From Bifidobacterium polysaccharolyticum (GTDB taxonomy: Bacteria; Actinomycetota; Actinomycetes; Actinomycetales; Bifidobacteriaceae), in the NCBI RefSeq assembly GCF_016101585.1, contig NZ_JACFQG010000002.1, forward strand, positions 310,001 through 374,000: a stretch of 64,000 nt of DNA, read 5' to 3'. Numbering within the stretch: the stretch's first letter is position 1; every line of letters begins with the position of its first letter. Made by a program: the position numbers and the translations under genes. A model generated the notes under the pieces. The model did not search any database and had not been told where the DNA came from. It was given only the letters and a program-made list of their open reading frames with translations. Shown here in pieces: positions 17,073-26,819 of this stretch.

Positions 17073-19148
17073 GTGGGTATCGATATCTTCCTGGCGATAG
17101 CCGATCTGGTCGTGGCCTGTGCGGTCACCTGGCTGATCATCTGGTACTTCCTTATGCCTTCGGCTCATGTCAGCGACCAAGATGCAGGCGCAGACTCCCC
17201 GGCCAACCGCCCCTGGCGCGATCCCGAGGATTGGGGCAAATGGGGGGCCGATCTGGACTCTCGCAGCCACCGTCTGCTCAGGCCTACCATCATTAGCGCC
17301 CTGCTGACCGCACCAGTTTTGGTTCTGGATCTGTTTGATCGCTTCGGCCCCGAACTGATTCCCTCCTGGCTGACCAGCCCCTGGGTCCAGGCCATTCTGA
17401 TAACCCCAGTCATCTTCTATTGCGGCCGTGGAATACTCATGGACGGGTGGAAGTCCATGACCGAGCACCGCTGCAGCCCCGATCTTTTGGCCATGCTGGC
17501 CACAAGCCTGGCCTACCTGTACAGCCTGGCCACCTGCCTGGCCGGGTCCCTGCTGCCGGAGGGCTCCCGATCCCCATACTTCGATCTGATCGGCGTAGTC
17601 ATCACCCTCCTATTGCTGGCCCGGGTCATCGGCACCAGAATGGAAGCCTCCCTGGTGGCCTCTTTGAACCATCTGACAGAAATCCGACCAGCCTCAGGCC
17701 TGGTGGCTGATCCCAAGCATCCGCAGACAGTCCCCGCCCAGATTCTTGCACGTGACCGGATTCGCCCAGGCGATTTGCTCCTGGTGCGCACAGGAGAGCG
17801 CCCAGCCGCGGACGGGGTTGTGGAGTCAGGGTCGGCCCTGGTGGACGACAGCGAGCTGACCGGCGGCGACCGACCCCGGCCTTGCGGACCCGGCGACCGG
17901 ATCCTGGCCTCCAGCAAGATTCTAGAGGGTCGACTGTCCATCCGCGTGGATGCCGCCGGCGACAACACCTATGCAGCCAGACTCGTGAAGATCATCCCTC
18001 AGGCCCTGGTCGAACGCTCCCCCGCCATGCGCAGAATGGATCGGATTGTCAACACAGCCATCGCCCTGATCATGATCCTGGCTGTCTGGACCTTCATGCT
18101 CTGGCTCATGCTGGGACCGCAACCCCACTTGGCCCACGCTGTAGGCAATGCGGTCTGCGTACTGACCATCGCCTGTCCCGCTGTCGCAGCCATGACCATC
18201 CCCATGGCCTTCCGAACCAGCTTGGAGACCGGCCTGGCCCATGGTCTGCTCTTCACTTCGCCAAGAGCCATGAACCACCTGGGCCGCGTGCGCACGCTGA
18301 TTCTGGACGACTCCTCTCTGCTGGATCCCGACGACTCGGAGAGCCAGGGTGTCCACGCGGAATCCCTGACCCGTACCGCCACCCATCTACGCTCCTTGCG
18401 AGTGAGTAGCCTGATCCTGGATGGAAGCCGCCAGCCGGATGACAGGATTGAGCGGGCGGCCCGTCAGGCGGGCGTGGATATGCTGATCACGCGACTGACC
18501 CCCGAACGCAAGCGCGAATGTATGGATCGTCTCATCCACGACCTGACCCGGACCAGCAGAGGCGTTCCAGCGGATCGGACTGGTCAAGGCACCGCATCCG
18601 CCGGGGAGCAGGGCCGAACCAGCCTGGTGGCTCTGGCAGCTGGGACCACAGCGGATCCCAAGCTGGCGGCCAGAGCTCATGTGAGCATCACTTTGGGTCC
18701 AAAACTTCAGGCTGACACAGACGATGCCACGGACGACATTGACCTGCCGCACCCGGATCTGATCCTGCACCAAGGCGACCTTGATGGGACAGGCAGGGCC
18801 ATTGAACTGAGCCGGGCCACCACCCAGGTCATCAGGCAGAACCTAACCTGGTCCACTGTCTACAACGTCATCGCCCTGGCCATTGCCACCGGAATCTGCC
18901 AACCCTTCTTGGGCTGGATGCTCAACCCCATGATTGCAGCAGTAACAGGGGCCCTGTCCACCATCCTTGCCATGCTCAATGTTCGTCGCCTGCATCGGCT
19001 CCGGCACCTGCGCCGTCGCTGGCTGCACCTCGCCCTGATCGACACAGACCAGCTACCGACTGTAGCGGCACGACGCCCCCAAGTCATCGTCGACAGCCAG
19101 TGGGAGTCCATGCAAGAGGGCAAGGATCCGGCGGCCGCTATGGACTGA
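17073..19148 (+). CDS. Catalytically dead P-type ATPase homologue (pseudo-CopA-like)
   Basis: A 691-aa membrane protein with the membrane layout of a heavy-metal P1B ATPase, including SPDLLAMLATSLAYLYS and the actuator region GDLLLVRTGERPAADGVVESG. All signature residues differ. Actuator TGE is TGG (263-265), the intramembrane CPC is CPA (368-370), and phosphorylation motif DKTGT is DDSSL (D412). The nucleotide-binding domain is almost entirely missing, the usual TGD reads DGS, and GDGxNDxP reads AAGTTADP (522-529). The frame is open throughout. I chose GTG 17073 because AAGGAGAT ends 2 nt before it; ATG 17019 is also open but has no such signal. It is divergent from rmuC and convergent with clpB. 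ATP-driven transport is not expected; a sensor, chaperone or regulatory role is speculation. Confidence 0.8.
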   Translation: MGIDIFLAIADLVVACAVTWLIIWYFLMPSAHVSDQDAGADSPANRPWRDPEDWGKWGADLDSRSHRLLRPTIISALLTAPVLVLDLFDRFGPELIPSWLTSPWVQAILITPVIFYCGRGILMDGWKSMTEHRCSPDLLAMLATSLAYLYSLATCLAGSLLPEGSRSPYFDLIGVVITLLLLARVIGTRMEASLVASLNHLTEIRPASGLVADPKHPQTVPAQILARDRIRPGDLLLVRTGERPAADGVVESGSALVDDSELTGGDRPRPCGPGDRILASSKILEGRLSIRVDAAGDNTYAARLVKIIPQALVERSPAMRRMDRIVNTAIALIMILAVWTFMLWLMLGPQPHLAHAVGNAVCVLTIACPAVAAMTIPMAFRTSLETGLAHGLLFTSPRAMNHLGRVRTLILDDSSLLDPDDSESQGVHAESLTRTATHLRSLRVSSLILDGSRQPDDRIERAARQAGVDMLITRLTPERKRECMDRLIHDLTRTSRGVPADRTGQGTASAGEQGRTSLVALAAGTTADPKLAARAHVSITLGPKLQADTDDATDDIDLPHPDLILHQGDLDGTGRAIELSRATTQVIRQNLTWSTVYNVIALAIATGICQPFLGWMLNPMIAAVTGALSTILAMLNVRRLHRLRHLRRRWLHLALIDTDQLPTVAARRPQVIVDSQWESMQEGKDPAAAMD

Positions 19149-19176
19149 ATCCACAGAGCACAACATGTGGCACAAA

Positions 19177-19215
19177 AAGGGTCGGCACCCGGGATTACCC
19201 CGGGTGCCGACCCTT
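19177..19215. terminator. Strong bidirectional terminator before clpB end
   Basis: Perfect 17-bp inverted repeat (AAGGGTCGGCACCCGGG) with a 5-nt loop between the convergent P-type ATPase homologue and clpB; AAAAA precedes and TTAATTG follows. Confidence 0.88.
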
Positions 19216-19223
19216 AATTGATC

Positions 19224-22013
19224 TCAGTGAGACTGGGCCTGACCCTGATCGTCGCCACGAGCGGCATGACGGCCACGACCACCGTCGCGTCCGCCATCGC
19301 CGGCATCAGCATCAGCATCGGCATCGCCATCAGCCGTCACATCGTCGACTGTGACTGAGTCATCGACCAGATTTTCAGTGGGCCAAGCGGTCAGCTCCAG
19401 GTGGTCGCCGCCGGTCTGATCCACCAGGACTGTGTCGCCGTCGTGAACCTTGCCAGCCAGCAACATCCTGGCCAGCTGATCGCCCACCTCGGTCTGGACC
19501 AGCCGACGCAAAGGCCGAGCGCCGAAGGCCGGGTCATAGCCCATGTTGGCCAGCCACTCCCGAGCGGAGTCGGTGACATCAAGGGTGATGCGCCGGTCGG
19601 TCAGCCGCTGGGCCACCTGCTTGACCTGGATGTCCACAATAGAACCCAGCTCGTCGCGGGTCAGCGGGTGGAAGATGACCAGATCGTCCAGCCGGTTGAT
19701 GAACTCAGGCTTGAAGTTGGCATGCACCGCATCCATAACGGCCTTGCGCTTGCCATCCTCGTCCAGGTCGTCCCGGACCAGGAACTGCGAGCCCAGGTTG
19801 GAGGTCATGATCAGAATGGTGTTCTTGAAGTCCACCGTCCTGCCCTGGCCATCGGTCAGCCGACCGTCATCCAGAACCTGCAGGAGCAGGTCGAAGACCT
19901 CAGGGTTGGCCTTCTCCACTTCGTCGAAGAGGACCACCGAGTAGGGCCGCCGACGTATGGCCTCGGTCAGCTGGCCACCCTCCTCATAGCCCACATAGCC
20001 GGGGGCAGCACCAATCAGACGCGAGACCGAGGCCTTCTCCATGTACTCTGACATGTCGATGCGGACCATGGCCTTCTCGTCGTCGAAGAGGAAGTCAGCC
20101 AAAGCCTTGGCCAGCTCCGTCTTGCCCACGCCGGTGGGGCCCAGGAACATGAAGGATCCTGTAGGCCGATCGGGATCGGCGATGCCGGCACGCGAGCGCC
20201 GGACCGCGTCGGATACCGCATGGATGGCCTCCTGCTGGCCGACCACCCGCTTGCCCAGGTAGTCCTCCATATGCAGGAGCTTCTCGTTCTCGCCCTCCAT
20301 GAGCCGTCCCACAGGGATACCGGTCCAGTCCGAAACGATCTCCGCTACGGAATCCGCATCAACATGGTCAGGAACCATGGGCTCCTGGGCCGGTCCCCCG
20401 GCGATGTCAGCCCCATCGGGACCAGCGTCATTGGAGGCGTTCTTGGCCTGCTCGGCCGCGTTCTCCGCCTGGGCCAGCTGCTTACGAATGCCGGGGATCT
20501 CCCCGTAGAGGATGCGGGAAGCCTTCTCCAGGTCGCCCTCGCGGGTGGCCTTGTCAGCCTCGACCCGCTTGGCATCCAGCTGGGCACGCAGATCGCCGAC
20601 CTTGTTGTGGCCGGCCTTCTCGTTCTCCCAACGAGCCTTGAGGCCGCCCAGCTTCTCGCGAGAGTCCGCCAGCTCGGCCTGCAGCTTGCTCAGACGGTCC
20701 TTGGAGGCTGGGTCATCGGCCTTCTTCAGCTGCATCTCCTCCATCTCCAGACGGGTGACGCGACGTTGAAGCTCGTCGATTTCCTCAGGCTGGGAATCCA
20801 GCTCCATCCTCAGGTGGGCAGCGGCCTCGTCAACCAGGTCGATGGCCTTGTCTGGCAGCTGACGACCCGAGATATACCGGTTGGACAACGTAGCTGCCGC
20901 CACCAGGGCATCATCCCCGATGGTCACCTTGTGGTGAGCCTCGTAACGCTGCTTGAGACCACGCAGGATGGCCACGGTATCCTCCACGGAGGGCTCGCCC
21001 ACGAAGACCTGCTGGAAGCGGCGCTCCAGAGCCGGGTCCTTCTCGATGTTCTCACGGTACTCGTCCAGGGTGGTGGCGCCGATCAGGCGCAGTTCTCCCC
21101 TGGCCAGCATGGGCTTGAGCATGTTGCCTGCATCCATGGATCCCTCTGCGGCACCCGCACCGACAATGGTATGGATCTCATCAATGAAGGTGATGACCTG
21201 ACCGTTGGCGCTCTTGATCTCGTTGAGAACAGCCTTGAGTCGTTCCTCGAATTCGCCACGGTACTTGCTGCCAGCCACCATGGAGCTCAGATCCAGGGAG
21301 ATCAGCCTCTTGCCCTGCAGGGTGGTAGGCACGTCGCCGGCTACGATGCGTTCGGCCAGGCCTTCGACCACGGCTGTCTTACCCACGCCAGGCTCGCCGA
21401 TAAGGACGGGGTTGTTCTTGGTCCGCCGGGACAGGATCTGCATGACACGACGAATCTCCTGATCCCTGCCGATGACCGGGTCCAGCTTGCCCTCCTTGGC
21501 CTGGGCGGTCAGATCGGTGGAGTACTTCTCCAGAGCCTTGTAAGTGCCCTCGGCATCCGGGCTGGTCACCTTGGCACCGCCGCGCACCTGGGGCACGGCC
21601 TTACGCAGGGTATCGGCCTGCAGACCGTTCCGGTTCAGAATATCAGCAGCCTGCGAAGGACCCTGGGCGATGGCGATAAGCAAATGCTCGGTGGACACGT
21701 ATTCGTCCCCCATGGCCTGCATTTCCTTCTCTGCCTGAGCCAAGGCCATGCTGAGCTGACGGCTGGCATCGGGCTGCGATGCCGTGGATCCGCTGGCCGA
21801 CGGCAGAGCCACCAGGGCCTGACGGACCTCGGCTCCGACCCGTTGGCTGTCACCACCAGCGGCTTGAATCAGTCCAGGCACCACTCCGGACTGCTGACGC
21901 AGCAGGGAGTCCAACAGATGGAGCACATCCACCTGGGGGTTGCCAGCCGCCGAGGCCGACTGGATAGCATCGCCTATGGCCTGCTGAGCCATGGTGGTGA
22001 AGTTTTCGTTCAT
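19224..22013 (-). CDS. clpB: ATP-dependent chaperone ClpB
   Basis: Hexameric AAA+ disaggregase that works with DnaK (929 aa from ATG 22013, preceded by GGAGG). The order is a double Clp N-domain repeat, AAA-1 with Walker [17 protein letters not shown], the coiled-coil middle domain (residues about 390-530), AAA-2 with [15 protein letters not shown], and the C-terminal D2 small domain. After it comes a non-conserved tail of about 40 residues with an Asp-Ala repeat ([14 protein letters not shown]) and a basic Gly/Arg/His end, making it longer than usual (about 860). A HAIR operator lies 110 bp upstream, so heat-shock control by HspR is likely. Confidence 0.97.
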   Translation of the reverse strand: MNENFTTMAQQAIGDAIQSASAAGNPQVDVLHLLDSLLRQQSGVVPGLIQAAGGDSQRVGAEVRQALVALPSASGSTASQPDASRQLSMALAQAEKEMQAMGDEYVSTEHLLIAIAQGPSQAADILNRNGLQADTLRKAVPQVRGGAKVTSPDAEGTYKALEKYSTDLTAQAKEGKLDPVIGRDQEIRRVMQILSRRTKNNPVLIGEPGVGKTAVVEGLAERIVAGDVPTTLQGKRLISLDLSSMVAGSKYRGEFEERLKAVLNEIKSANGQVITFIDEIHTIVGAGAAEGSMDAGNMLKPMLARGELRLIGATTLDEYRENIEKDPALERRFQQVFVGEPSVEDTVAILRGLKQRYEAHHKVTIGDDALVAAATLSNRYISGRQLPDKAIDLVDEAAAHLRMELDSQPEEIDELQRRVTRLEMEEMQLKKADDPASKDRLSKLQAELADSREKLGGLKARWENEKAGHNKVGDLRAQLDAKRVEADKATREGDLEKASRILYGEIPGIRKQLAQAENAAEQAKNASNDAGPDGADIAGGPAQEPMVPDHVDADSVAEIVSDWTGIPVGRLMEGENEKLLHMEDYLGKRVVGQQEAIHAVSDAVRRSRAGIADPDRPTGSFMFLGPTGVGKTELAKALADFLFDDEKAMVRIDMSEYMEKASVSRLIGAAPGYVGYEEGGQLTEAIRRRPYSVVLFDEVEKANPEVFDLLLQVLDDGRLTDGQGRTVDFKNTILIMTSNLGSQFLVRDDLDEDGKRKAVMDAVHANFKPEFINRLDDLVIFHPLTRDELGSIVDIQVKQVAQRLTDRRITLDVTDSAREWLANMGYDPAFGARPLRRLVQTEVGDQLARMLLAGKVHDGDTVLVDQTGGDHLELTAWPTENLVDDSVTVDDVTADGDADADADAGDGGRDGGRGRHAARGDDQGQAQSH

Positions 22014-22122
22014 AGAGCATCCTCCAACATTCTTCGGCGGGGCCAGCCGAATCATTCGACCAGACCCCGTCACGGGTTCATCTGCCTTCTACAACAGCGA
22101 AAGGAGGATGCCTATTCCCAAA

Positions 22123-22143
22123 CTTGAGCCTAAATGACTCAAG
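22123..22143 (-). promoter_or_regulatory. HAIR operator (HspR-binding inverted repeat) of clpB
   Basis: CTTGAGC-N7-ACTCAAG, differing in one base from the consensus CTTGAGT-N7-ACTCAAG of the actinobacterial HspR repressor. It lies 110 bp upstream of clpB, where clpB control is expected. HspR itself is not in the window. Confidence 0.88.
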
Positions 22144-22173
22144 TTTTTATATCGCTTGTTTTCCTGCTATTCG

Positions 22174-22989
22174 CTACTCGTCGATGACCACATTGCGCAG
22201 GTATCCGATTCCCTCAACCTGAACCGTGGCCTCGTCTCGGTTTTCCAGGGAACCTGTGGCGTGCGGCGTGCCGGTCATGATGACATCGCCGGGCAGCAGG
22301 GTGGCGAAGCTGGAGATGAAGGCGATCTGCTCAGGAATGGAGTGGATCAGGTTAGCGGTGGTGCCGCTGGCCTCCGGCACCTCTTCCCCATTGAGTTTGA
22401 AGGAAATCTTCGCGTCACGATAGTCCAGGTCGGTCTCGATCCAGGGCCCGAGGGGGCAGGCGGTGTCAAAGCCCTTGCAACGGGTCCACATAGGATCGTT
22501 CTTCTGCAGGTCACGCAGGGTTACGTCATTGACACAGGTGTAGCCCAGCACATAGTCCATGGCCTCGTTGACGCTCACCTTCCGGGCCATCCTGCCCATG
22601 ACGACGGCAACCTCGGGCTCATAGTTCATGTCCTTGCTGTAAGAGGGCTTGACGATGGGGTCGTCAGGGCCGATGACTGAGGTGGAGGGCTTCATGAAGA
22701 GCATGAGATTCTCCGGAGGCTCCGGATTCGAGGACTGGCCATGCTCGGCCATGTAGGCGGCATGGGCGCGGTAGTTCTTGGCCGCTCCGTAGATCTTGGA
22801 GGGGATGACCGGGGCCAGCAGCCGCACATCCTCGTCGTCCAGAGGGTAGCGCTGACCGGTGGGCTCGACCTGCTGGCCGGTCAGAGGGTAGCCGCTCAGC
22901 TCAACCAGATAGTCCTTGCCGTCCTGCTTGTCAGTTTGGACAAAAGCGTATCGTGGGGTGTCCTTGTAGGAAAAACGCGCGATTCTCAT
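22174..22989 (-). CDS. Fumarylacetoacetate hydrolase family protein
   Basis: A 271-aa member of the FAH superfamily (hydrolases and decarboxylases acting on 2-oxo acids, with one divalent metal). The first metal/catalytic segment reads MNYEPEVAVVMGRMARKVS, followed by DYVLGYTCVNDVTLRD, KGFDTACPLGPWIETD and the C-terminal LLPGDVIMTGTPHATG. The N-terminal 60 residues form the small cap found in many actinobacterial members. The physiological substrate cannot be assigned. It sits between yggS and the clpB promoter on the same strand. Confidence 0.9.
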   Translation of the reverse strand: MRIARFSYKDTPRYAFVQTDKQDGKDYLVELSGYPLTGQQVEPTGQRYPLDDEDVRLLAPVIPSKIYGAAKNYRAHAAYMAEHGQSSNPEPPENLMLFMKPSTSVIGPDDPIVKPSYSKDMNYEPEVAVVMGRMARKVSVNEAMDYVLGYTCVNDVTLRDLQKNDPMWTRCKGFDTACPLGPWIETDLDYRDAKISFKLNGEEVPEASGTTANLIHSIPEQIAFISSFATLLPGDVIMTGTPHATGSLENRDEATVQVEGIGYLRNVVIDE

Positions 22990-23055
22990 AGGGCACAGTC
23001 TAGCCCCAGGCCGGGCCTCTTAACAGAATCTGGTTCCGAAACAGGCAATGGCTGG

Positions 23056-23874
23056 TCAGATAAAAGCCCGCGGGCCGAAGATCGCTGTGCCTACACGGAC
23101 CTCGGTCGACCCCTCAGCTACGGCATACTCCATGTCTCCGGTCATTCCCATGGACAGCATGGTGCAGGTGTCAGTGCCCGGCTCCCCCGAATCCCTGATG
23201 CGGTCGCGCAGACCGCGCAGGTGAGCGAATCCGCTCCTGATAATGGCCTCATCATCCACATGTGCACCGACGGTCATCAGACCCTTAAGCTGAATCCCCT
23301 CCATGGCAGCCAGTTCATAAGCCAGATCCAGGGCCTGGTCGGGAGCGCATCCCGACTTGGCCTGCTCGCCGGACTCGTTGACCTCCAGGAGTATGCCCAC
23401 AGTTCTGCCTGCAGCCAGTGCCCGCGTGGCCAGCTTCCGAGCCAGCGAGAGCCCGTCGACCGACTCGACCGTGTCGACATATGGCAGGATCTTATTGATC
23501 TTGTTGGATTGGAGCTGCCCAATAAGATGGAAGCCAACGCTGGCGCTTGATGAATCACTGTCTGTAGTGTCAGTGCCGAGGGACAACCCCCTGTCCCGAC
23601 AAAGTTCCAACAACCCCTGGGCCTTGGCGGTGACTTCCTGAGGACGGTTCTCGCCAATCCGACGCACCCCGGTATCGATGGCTGCCATGATTTCGCCCAC
23701 ATCGCGGGTCTTGGTGGCCGCCAGCAGAGTCACCGAGCCTTCTTTTCGACCGGCGGAGTCCTCCGCTTTGGCGATTCTTTCAGCTACACGCTTGACCCCA
23801 TCCGCGATCTGCCCAGCTCGTTCCCTGCTGATCTGCCGATTGCCCAGATCCTTGTGGTCCATATAGGCGACCAT
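23056..23874 (-). CDS. YggS family pyridoxal-phosphate homeostasis protein
   Basis: A PLP-binding TIM-barrel protein without known catalytic activity, needed for vitamin B6 and amino-acid homeostasis (272 aa, somewhat longer than the usual 230). The PLP lysine is in TLLAATKTRD; further motifs are RRIGENRPQEV, HLIGQLQSNK, LLEVNESGEQAKSG, LKGLMTVGAH and the phosphate-binding LSMGMTGDMEYAVAEGSTEVRVGT region. ATG 23874 has AGGAGGT upstream. Extra residues near 100-110 (TDTTDSDSSS) form a lineage-specific loop. It is 66 bp upstream of the FAH gene. Confidence 0.93.
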   Translation of the reverse strand: MVAYMDHKDLGNRQISRERAGQIADGVKRVAERIAKAEDSAGRKEGSVTLLAATKTRDVGEIMAAIDTGVRRIGENRPQEVTAKAQGLLELCRDRGLSLGTDTTDSDSSSASVGFHLIGQLQSNKINKILPYVDTVESVDGLSLARKLATRALAAGRTVGILLEVNESGEQAKSGCAPDQALDLAYELAAMEGIQLKGLMTVGAHVDDEAIIRSGFAHLRGLRDRIRDSGEPGTDTCTMLSMGMTGDMEYAVAEGSTEVRVGTAIFGPRAFI

Positions 23875-24117
23875 GACCCGCTACCTCCTTAAAATCCGGA
23901 AGCCTTGACTGAGGCCATGGTAGCCAGTGGCTCATACCGGAATTCGCTCCGATCCCGAGCACCAAACGGCAAAACTAATGAACCAGGATCGATGAGTCAC
24001 ATTGCACGGTCACGAATATTGCTATTCAGCAGTCACTAAACAATAATTCCCGCAAGCCTGAAAGCCGGCAGGTAAACACACGCCGTAAATAATCGGCGCG
24101 GCTGAGTACCGGAGAAC

Positions 24118-25182
24118 TCAAAGATTCGGCTTTGCTCCGGAAACGTTCAGCTTGCTCAGATCCAGCTTTCTGTCCTTCCGGTCAGCAGCCAACATGTTCC
24201 ACGTGAAACCATCCAGCAGCTCCTGCACACTCACGGGTCTGGGTCGATCCATGAGTCCCAGGAGCCATCCACAGACCCCAAGCACCTGCCTTGCCGTCCA
24301 GCCGTCTCTTCTGAGCGATCCCAGATCCGGCGATCCGAAGCGCTTGGACATCCTTCTGCCGTCCACGCCGTCAATCAGAGGCAGATGCGCATACTGAACA
24401 CGAGGAGCCTGCGGTTGAAGATGATTCCGGATCCACATCTGAATGGCCGTGGACCTCAGCAGGTCCCGTCCTCGCACAATCTGATTGACGCCCATAGCCA
24501 GGTCATCCACCGTCACCGCCAGCTGGTAGGAAACCAAGCCATCCGAGCGTTGGACGACCACATCACCGACCTGTCTGGGCAAGTTGAAGGACTGCGGGCC
24601 AAATATCAGATCGTCGAAGCGACAGGTGGCATCCGACTCGTCGGGCTGGTCAGGGACTGCAATCCGAAGGCTGTGTCTCTGCCCCCGGGCCAGCCTTTCA
24701 TCGACTATCCGATGGGAAAGTCCTCGGCAGGTGCCCGGGTAGACAATGAACCCGTCGCCTTCATTCGGCGCCGATGCCGCGCGGATGTCAGCACGGGAGC
24801 AGAAGCAGGGGTAAACCAGAGGCTGCCCGCCGATCAATTGCTGCGATTCCAGCAATTTCAATGCCTGACTGTAAGCATCAGCGCGCTGGGACTGGTAGAC
24901 CACCTCGCCATCCCAATCCAATCCCAACCATGCCAGGTCGTCCATGATCCAGCGACCGGCATCCTTGACCACACGCGGCGTATCTATGTCTTCAATGCGA
25001 AGCCGCAGAACCCCGCAAGACCCTTGCGACCTGACACCCAGCCAGGCCGCAAGACATGCATAGATATTGCCCAGATGCATTCGCCCAGTCGGCGAAGGTG
25101 CCAACCTTCCTACAACCTTGGCCGGGCCGACCTGATCCACTCTCGGTTCTCCCATTTGCATACCGACATGCTTGCATACCAC
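24118..25182 (-). CDS. gluQ: Glutamyl-Q tRNA(Asp) synthetase (GluQ-like)
   Basis: A shortened class I glutamyl-tRNA synthetase homologue (354 aa) without the anticodon-binding domain. Family members load glutamate onto queuosine 34 of tRNA(Asp). Motifs seen are the HIGH-type PSPTGRMHLGN, the RIEDIDTPRV stretch, a zinc site made by CFCSRAD and YPGTCRG, and the KMSKS-type RRMSKRFG. The start is uncertain: GTG 25182 opens the frame, and ATGs follow at codons 8 and 10, none with a clear ribosome binding site. It stands alone between yggS and the amidohydrolase. Confidence 0.9.
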   Translation of the reverse strand: MVCKHVGMQMGEPRVDQVGPAKVVGRLAPSPTGRMHLGNIYACLAAWLGVRSQGSCGVLRLRIEDIDTPRVVKDAGRWIMDDLAWLGLDWDGEVVYQSQRADAYSQALKLLESQQLIGGQPLVYPCFCSRADIRAASAPNEGDGFIVYPGTCRGLSHRIVDERLARGQRHSLRIAVPDQPDESDATCRFDDLIFGPQSFNLPRQVGDVVVQRSDGLVSYQLAVTVDDLAMGVNQIVRGRDLLRSTAIQMWIRNHLQPQAPRVQYAHLPLIDGVDGRRMSKRFGSPDLGSLRRDGWTARQVLGVCGWLLGLMDRPRPVSVQELLDGFTWNMLAADRKDRKLDLSKLNVSGAKPNL

Positions 25183-25249
25183 CCGGTCATCGGGAAGCCA
25201 TCAGCCGGCCAAACTATTGCACGCTTCTGAATGGCCCTAAAGCAAATGA

Positions 25250-26596
25250 TCAGAAGCTGTCGAGCAGGCGATCGATCTCCTCGAAGTGCTTGACCTCAGG
25301 CCGCCATACCGGCTTGCCGCGGACGATTACCAGCTTGGGATCAGCCAGGGTCCGCACATTCTTGGCAGGGTCCTCGTCAAGGACGATCAGATCTGCATCC
25401 TTGCCCGTGTCGACCGAACCGGTGACATTGTCGAAGCCCAGGTTTCGTGCATTGACCTGAGTGGCGGCGTGGAAGGCCTGCGCCGGGGTGAAGTCCGCGT
25501 ACCGCACCAGATAATCGAGCTCTCGCCAAGTACCGTACTGGGGCACGAAGGTCATGCCTGTGTCGGTACCGACTCCGACGGCAATGCCGTTCTCATGAGC
25601 CTGCTTGGCACTCTTGACCATGCCGTCAACGACCAGCTCAGAATTACCGCGAACTATATCGCTGATCCCCAGCTCCTGCTGACTGATCTTGACCAGAGGC
25701 AGTCCGGCGGACAGGGTGGGATCCAAAGCCGAGAAGCCACGAAGCGAGCGCGGATTGTCAAGGAAGAGACCGATCATCTCGTCATCCAGAGCGCTGCCAT
25801 GCTCGATAGTATCCACGCCTGCCTTGAGAGCCGCCTTGACACCCTCAGGGCTCTGGGCGTGTGCTGCGACCAACACACCAAACTCATGGGCCTCATCGCA
25901 GACGGCGGCCATCTCCTCCTCGGTCATCTGCGGGCTGCCGGCCTCGCCAAGCTTGGTGGCATCGGTGACGCCGCCGGTCGCAGCCACCTTGATGGCATTG
26001 ACCCCATGGTCCAGGTTCTCCCTGGTCCGACGCCTGGCCTCTTCTGGAGAGGAGCAGGACAGGGCAATGAAGGGATCGCCATGCCCTCCGGGAATCGCCA
26101 GGAGGGGACCAGCAGCCAGCATACGAGGGCCGGTCAGCTCGTCGGCATCGATCTTGTCACGCAGACGAACCGCCTCATAACCCACATCACCCAAGGTACG
26201 AATGGTTGTTACTCCTGAGTTCAACAGCGTGGAAACGTTGCCTTTGATCCTGGCATCCATAATGACTTTGCCTGCAGGACTGTGCATTACCTTCAAACCG
26301 GCATCGACCACACGCGGCGACAGGTCAGTACCGCCAGACAAGGGCTTGCCGTCGGCAAAGAGATGGGTATGGGCATTGATGAGTCCAGGTGCCACGAACT
26401 TGCCCGTAGCGTTGATTCGGTGATATCCGGAGGGCACGTAGGCCAGCGGAGTCGGGCAGACCTGCTCTATCCGGCCGTCCGCGGACACCAGAACAGACAT
26501 ATCCTTCTGAACCGTGCCTTTTTCATCACCGGTCGCGATACTGGCATGCTCGAGCACAAACGGCTCGCGCTCTTTCCTGCCTTGAAGACGCCCCAT
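25250..26596 (-). CDS. Metal-dependent amidohydrolase (imidazolonepropionase/prolidase-like)
   Basis: A 448-aa amidohydrolase-superfamily enzyme. All metal-site elements are visible: INAHTHL (first HxH), the carboxylated-lysine context NAIKVAATGG, VAAHAQSPEG, TIEHGSALDD and the terminal aspartate in VGVGTDTGM. The closest type is the Xaa-Pro dipeptidase/imidazolonepropionase-like group, which hydrolyses cyclic amides or dipeptides; the substrate is unknown. The frame is open to 26683, but ATG 26596 with AAGGCAGG upstream gives a normal N-terminus. It lies 223 bp downstream of the GntR gene and may belong to the same regulon. Confidence 0.88.
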   Translation of the reverse strand: MGRLQGRKEREPFVLEHASIATGDEKGTVQKDMSVLVSADGRIEQVCPTPLAYVPSGYHRINATGKFVAPGLINAHTHLFADGKPLSGGTDLSPRVVDAGLKVMHSPAGKVIMDARIKGNVSTLLNSGVTTIRTLGDVGYEAVRLRDKIDADELTGPRMLAAGPLLAIPGGHGDPFIALSCSSPEEARRRTRENLDHGVNAIKVAATGGVTDATKLGEAGSPQMTEEEMAAVCDEAHEFGVLVAAHAQSPEGVKAALKAGVDTIEHGSALDDEMIGLFLDNPRSLRGFSALDPTLSAGLPLVKISQQELGISDIVRGNSELVVDGMVKSAKQAHENGIAVGVGTDTGMTFVPQYGTWRELDYLVRYADFTPAQAFHAATQVNARNLGFDNVTGSVDTGKDADLIVLDEDPAKNVRTLADPKLVIVRGKPVWRPEVKHFEEIDRLLDSF

Positions 26597-26819
26597 GGTC
26601 GTACCTGCCTTCCCATCTCCGATGCACTCATTGCGAGGAATCGGGCATATATGTTCAATACTATCCACTGCAGGACGAACCATTCAAGCCTGACGCACAA
26701 GCAAATGAGGCCATTCAAAAGCAGCCCGGCAGCAGAAGCAGGGGCGAAATGGCCGAAACGCAGCAGACACATTCGAAGTCATGACCACTAACCGTTGACG
26801 ACCTCTCTGAGCGCGGTGA

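Noticed and set aside
20220-22127. A 635-codon plus-strand open frame
   Set aside because: It mirrors clpB, has no recognisable domain, and runs through the clpB promoter.
23875-24117. The 243-bp gap between yggS and gluQ as a small RNA or gene
   Set aside because: No open frame with a ribosome binding site and no stable long hairpin were found.
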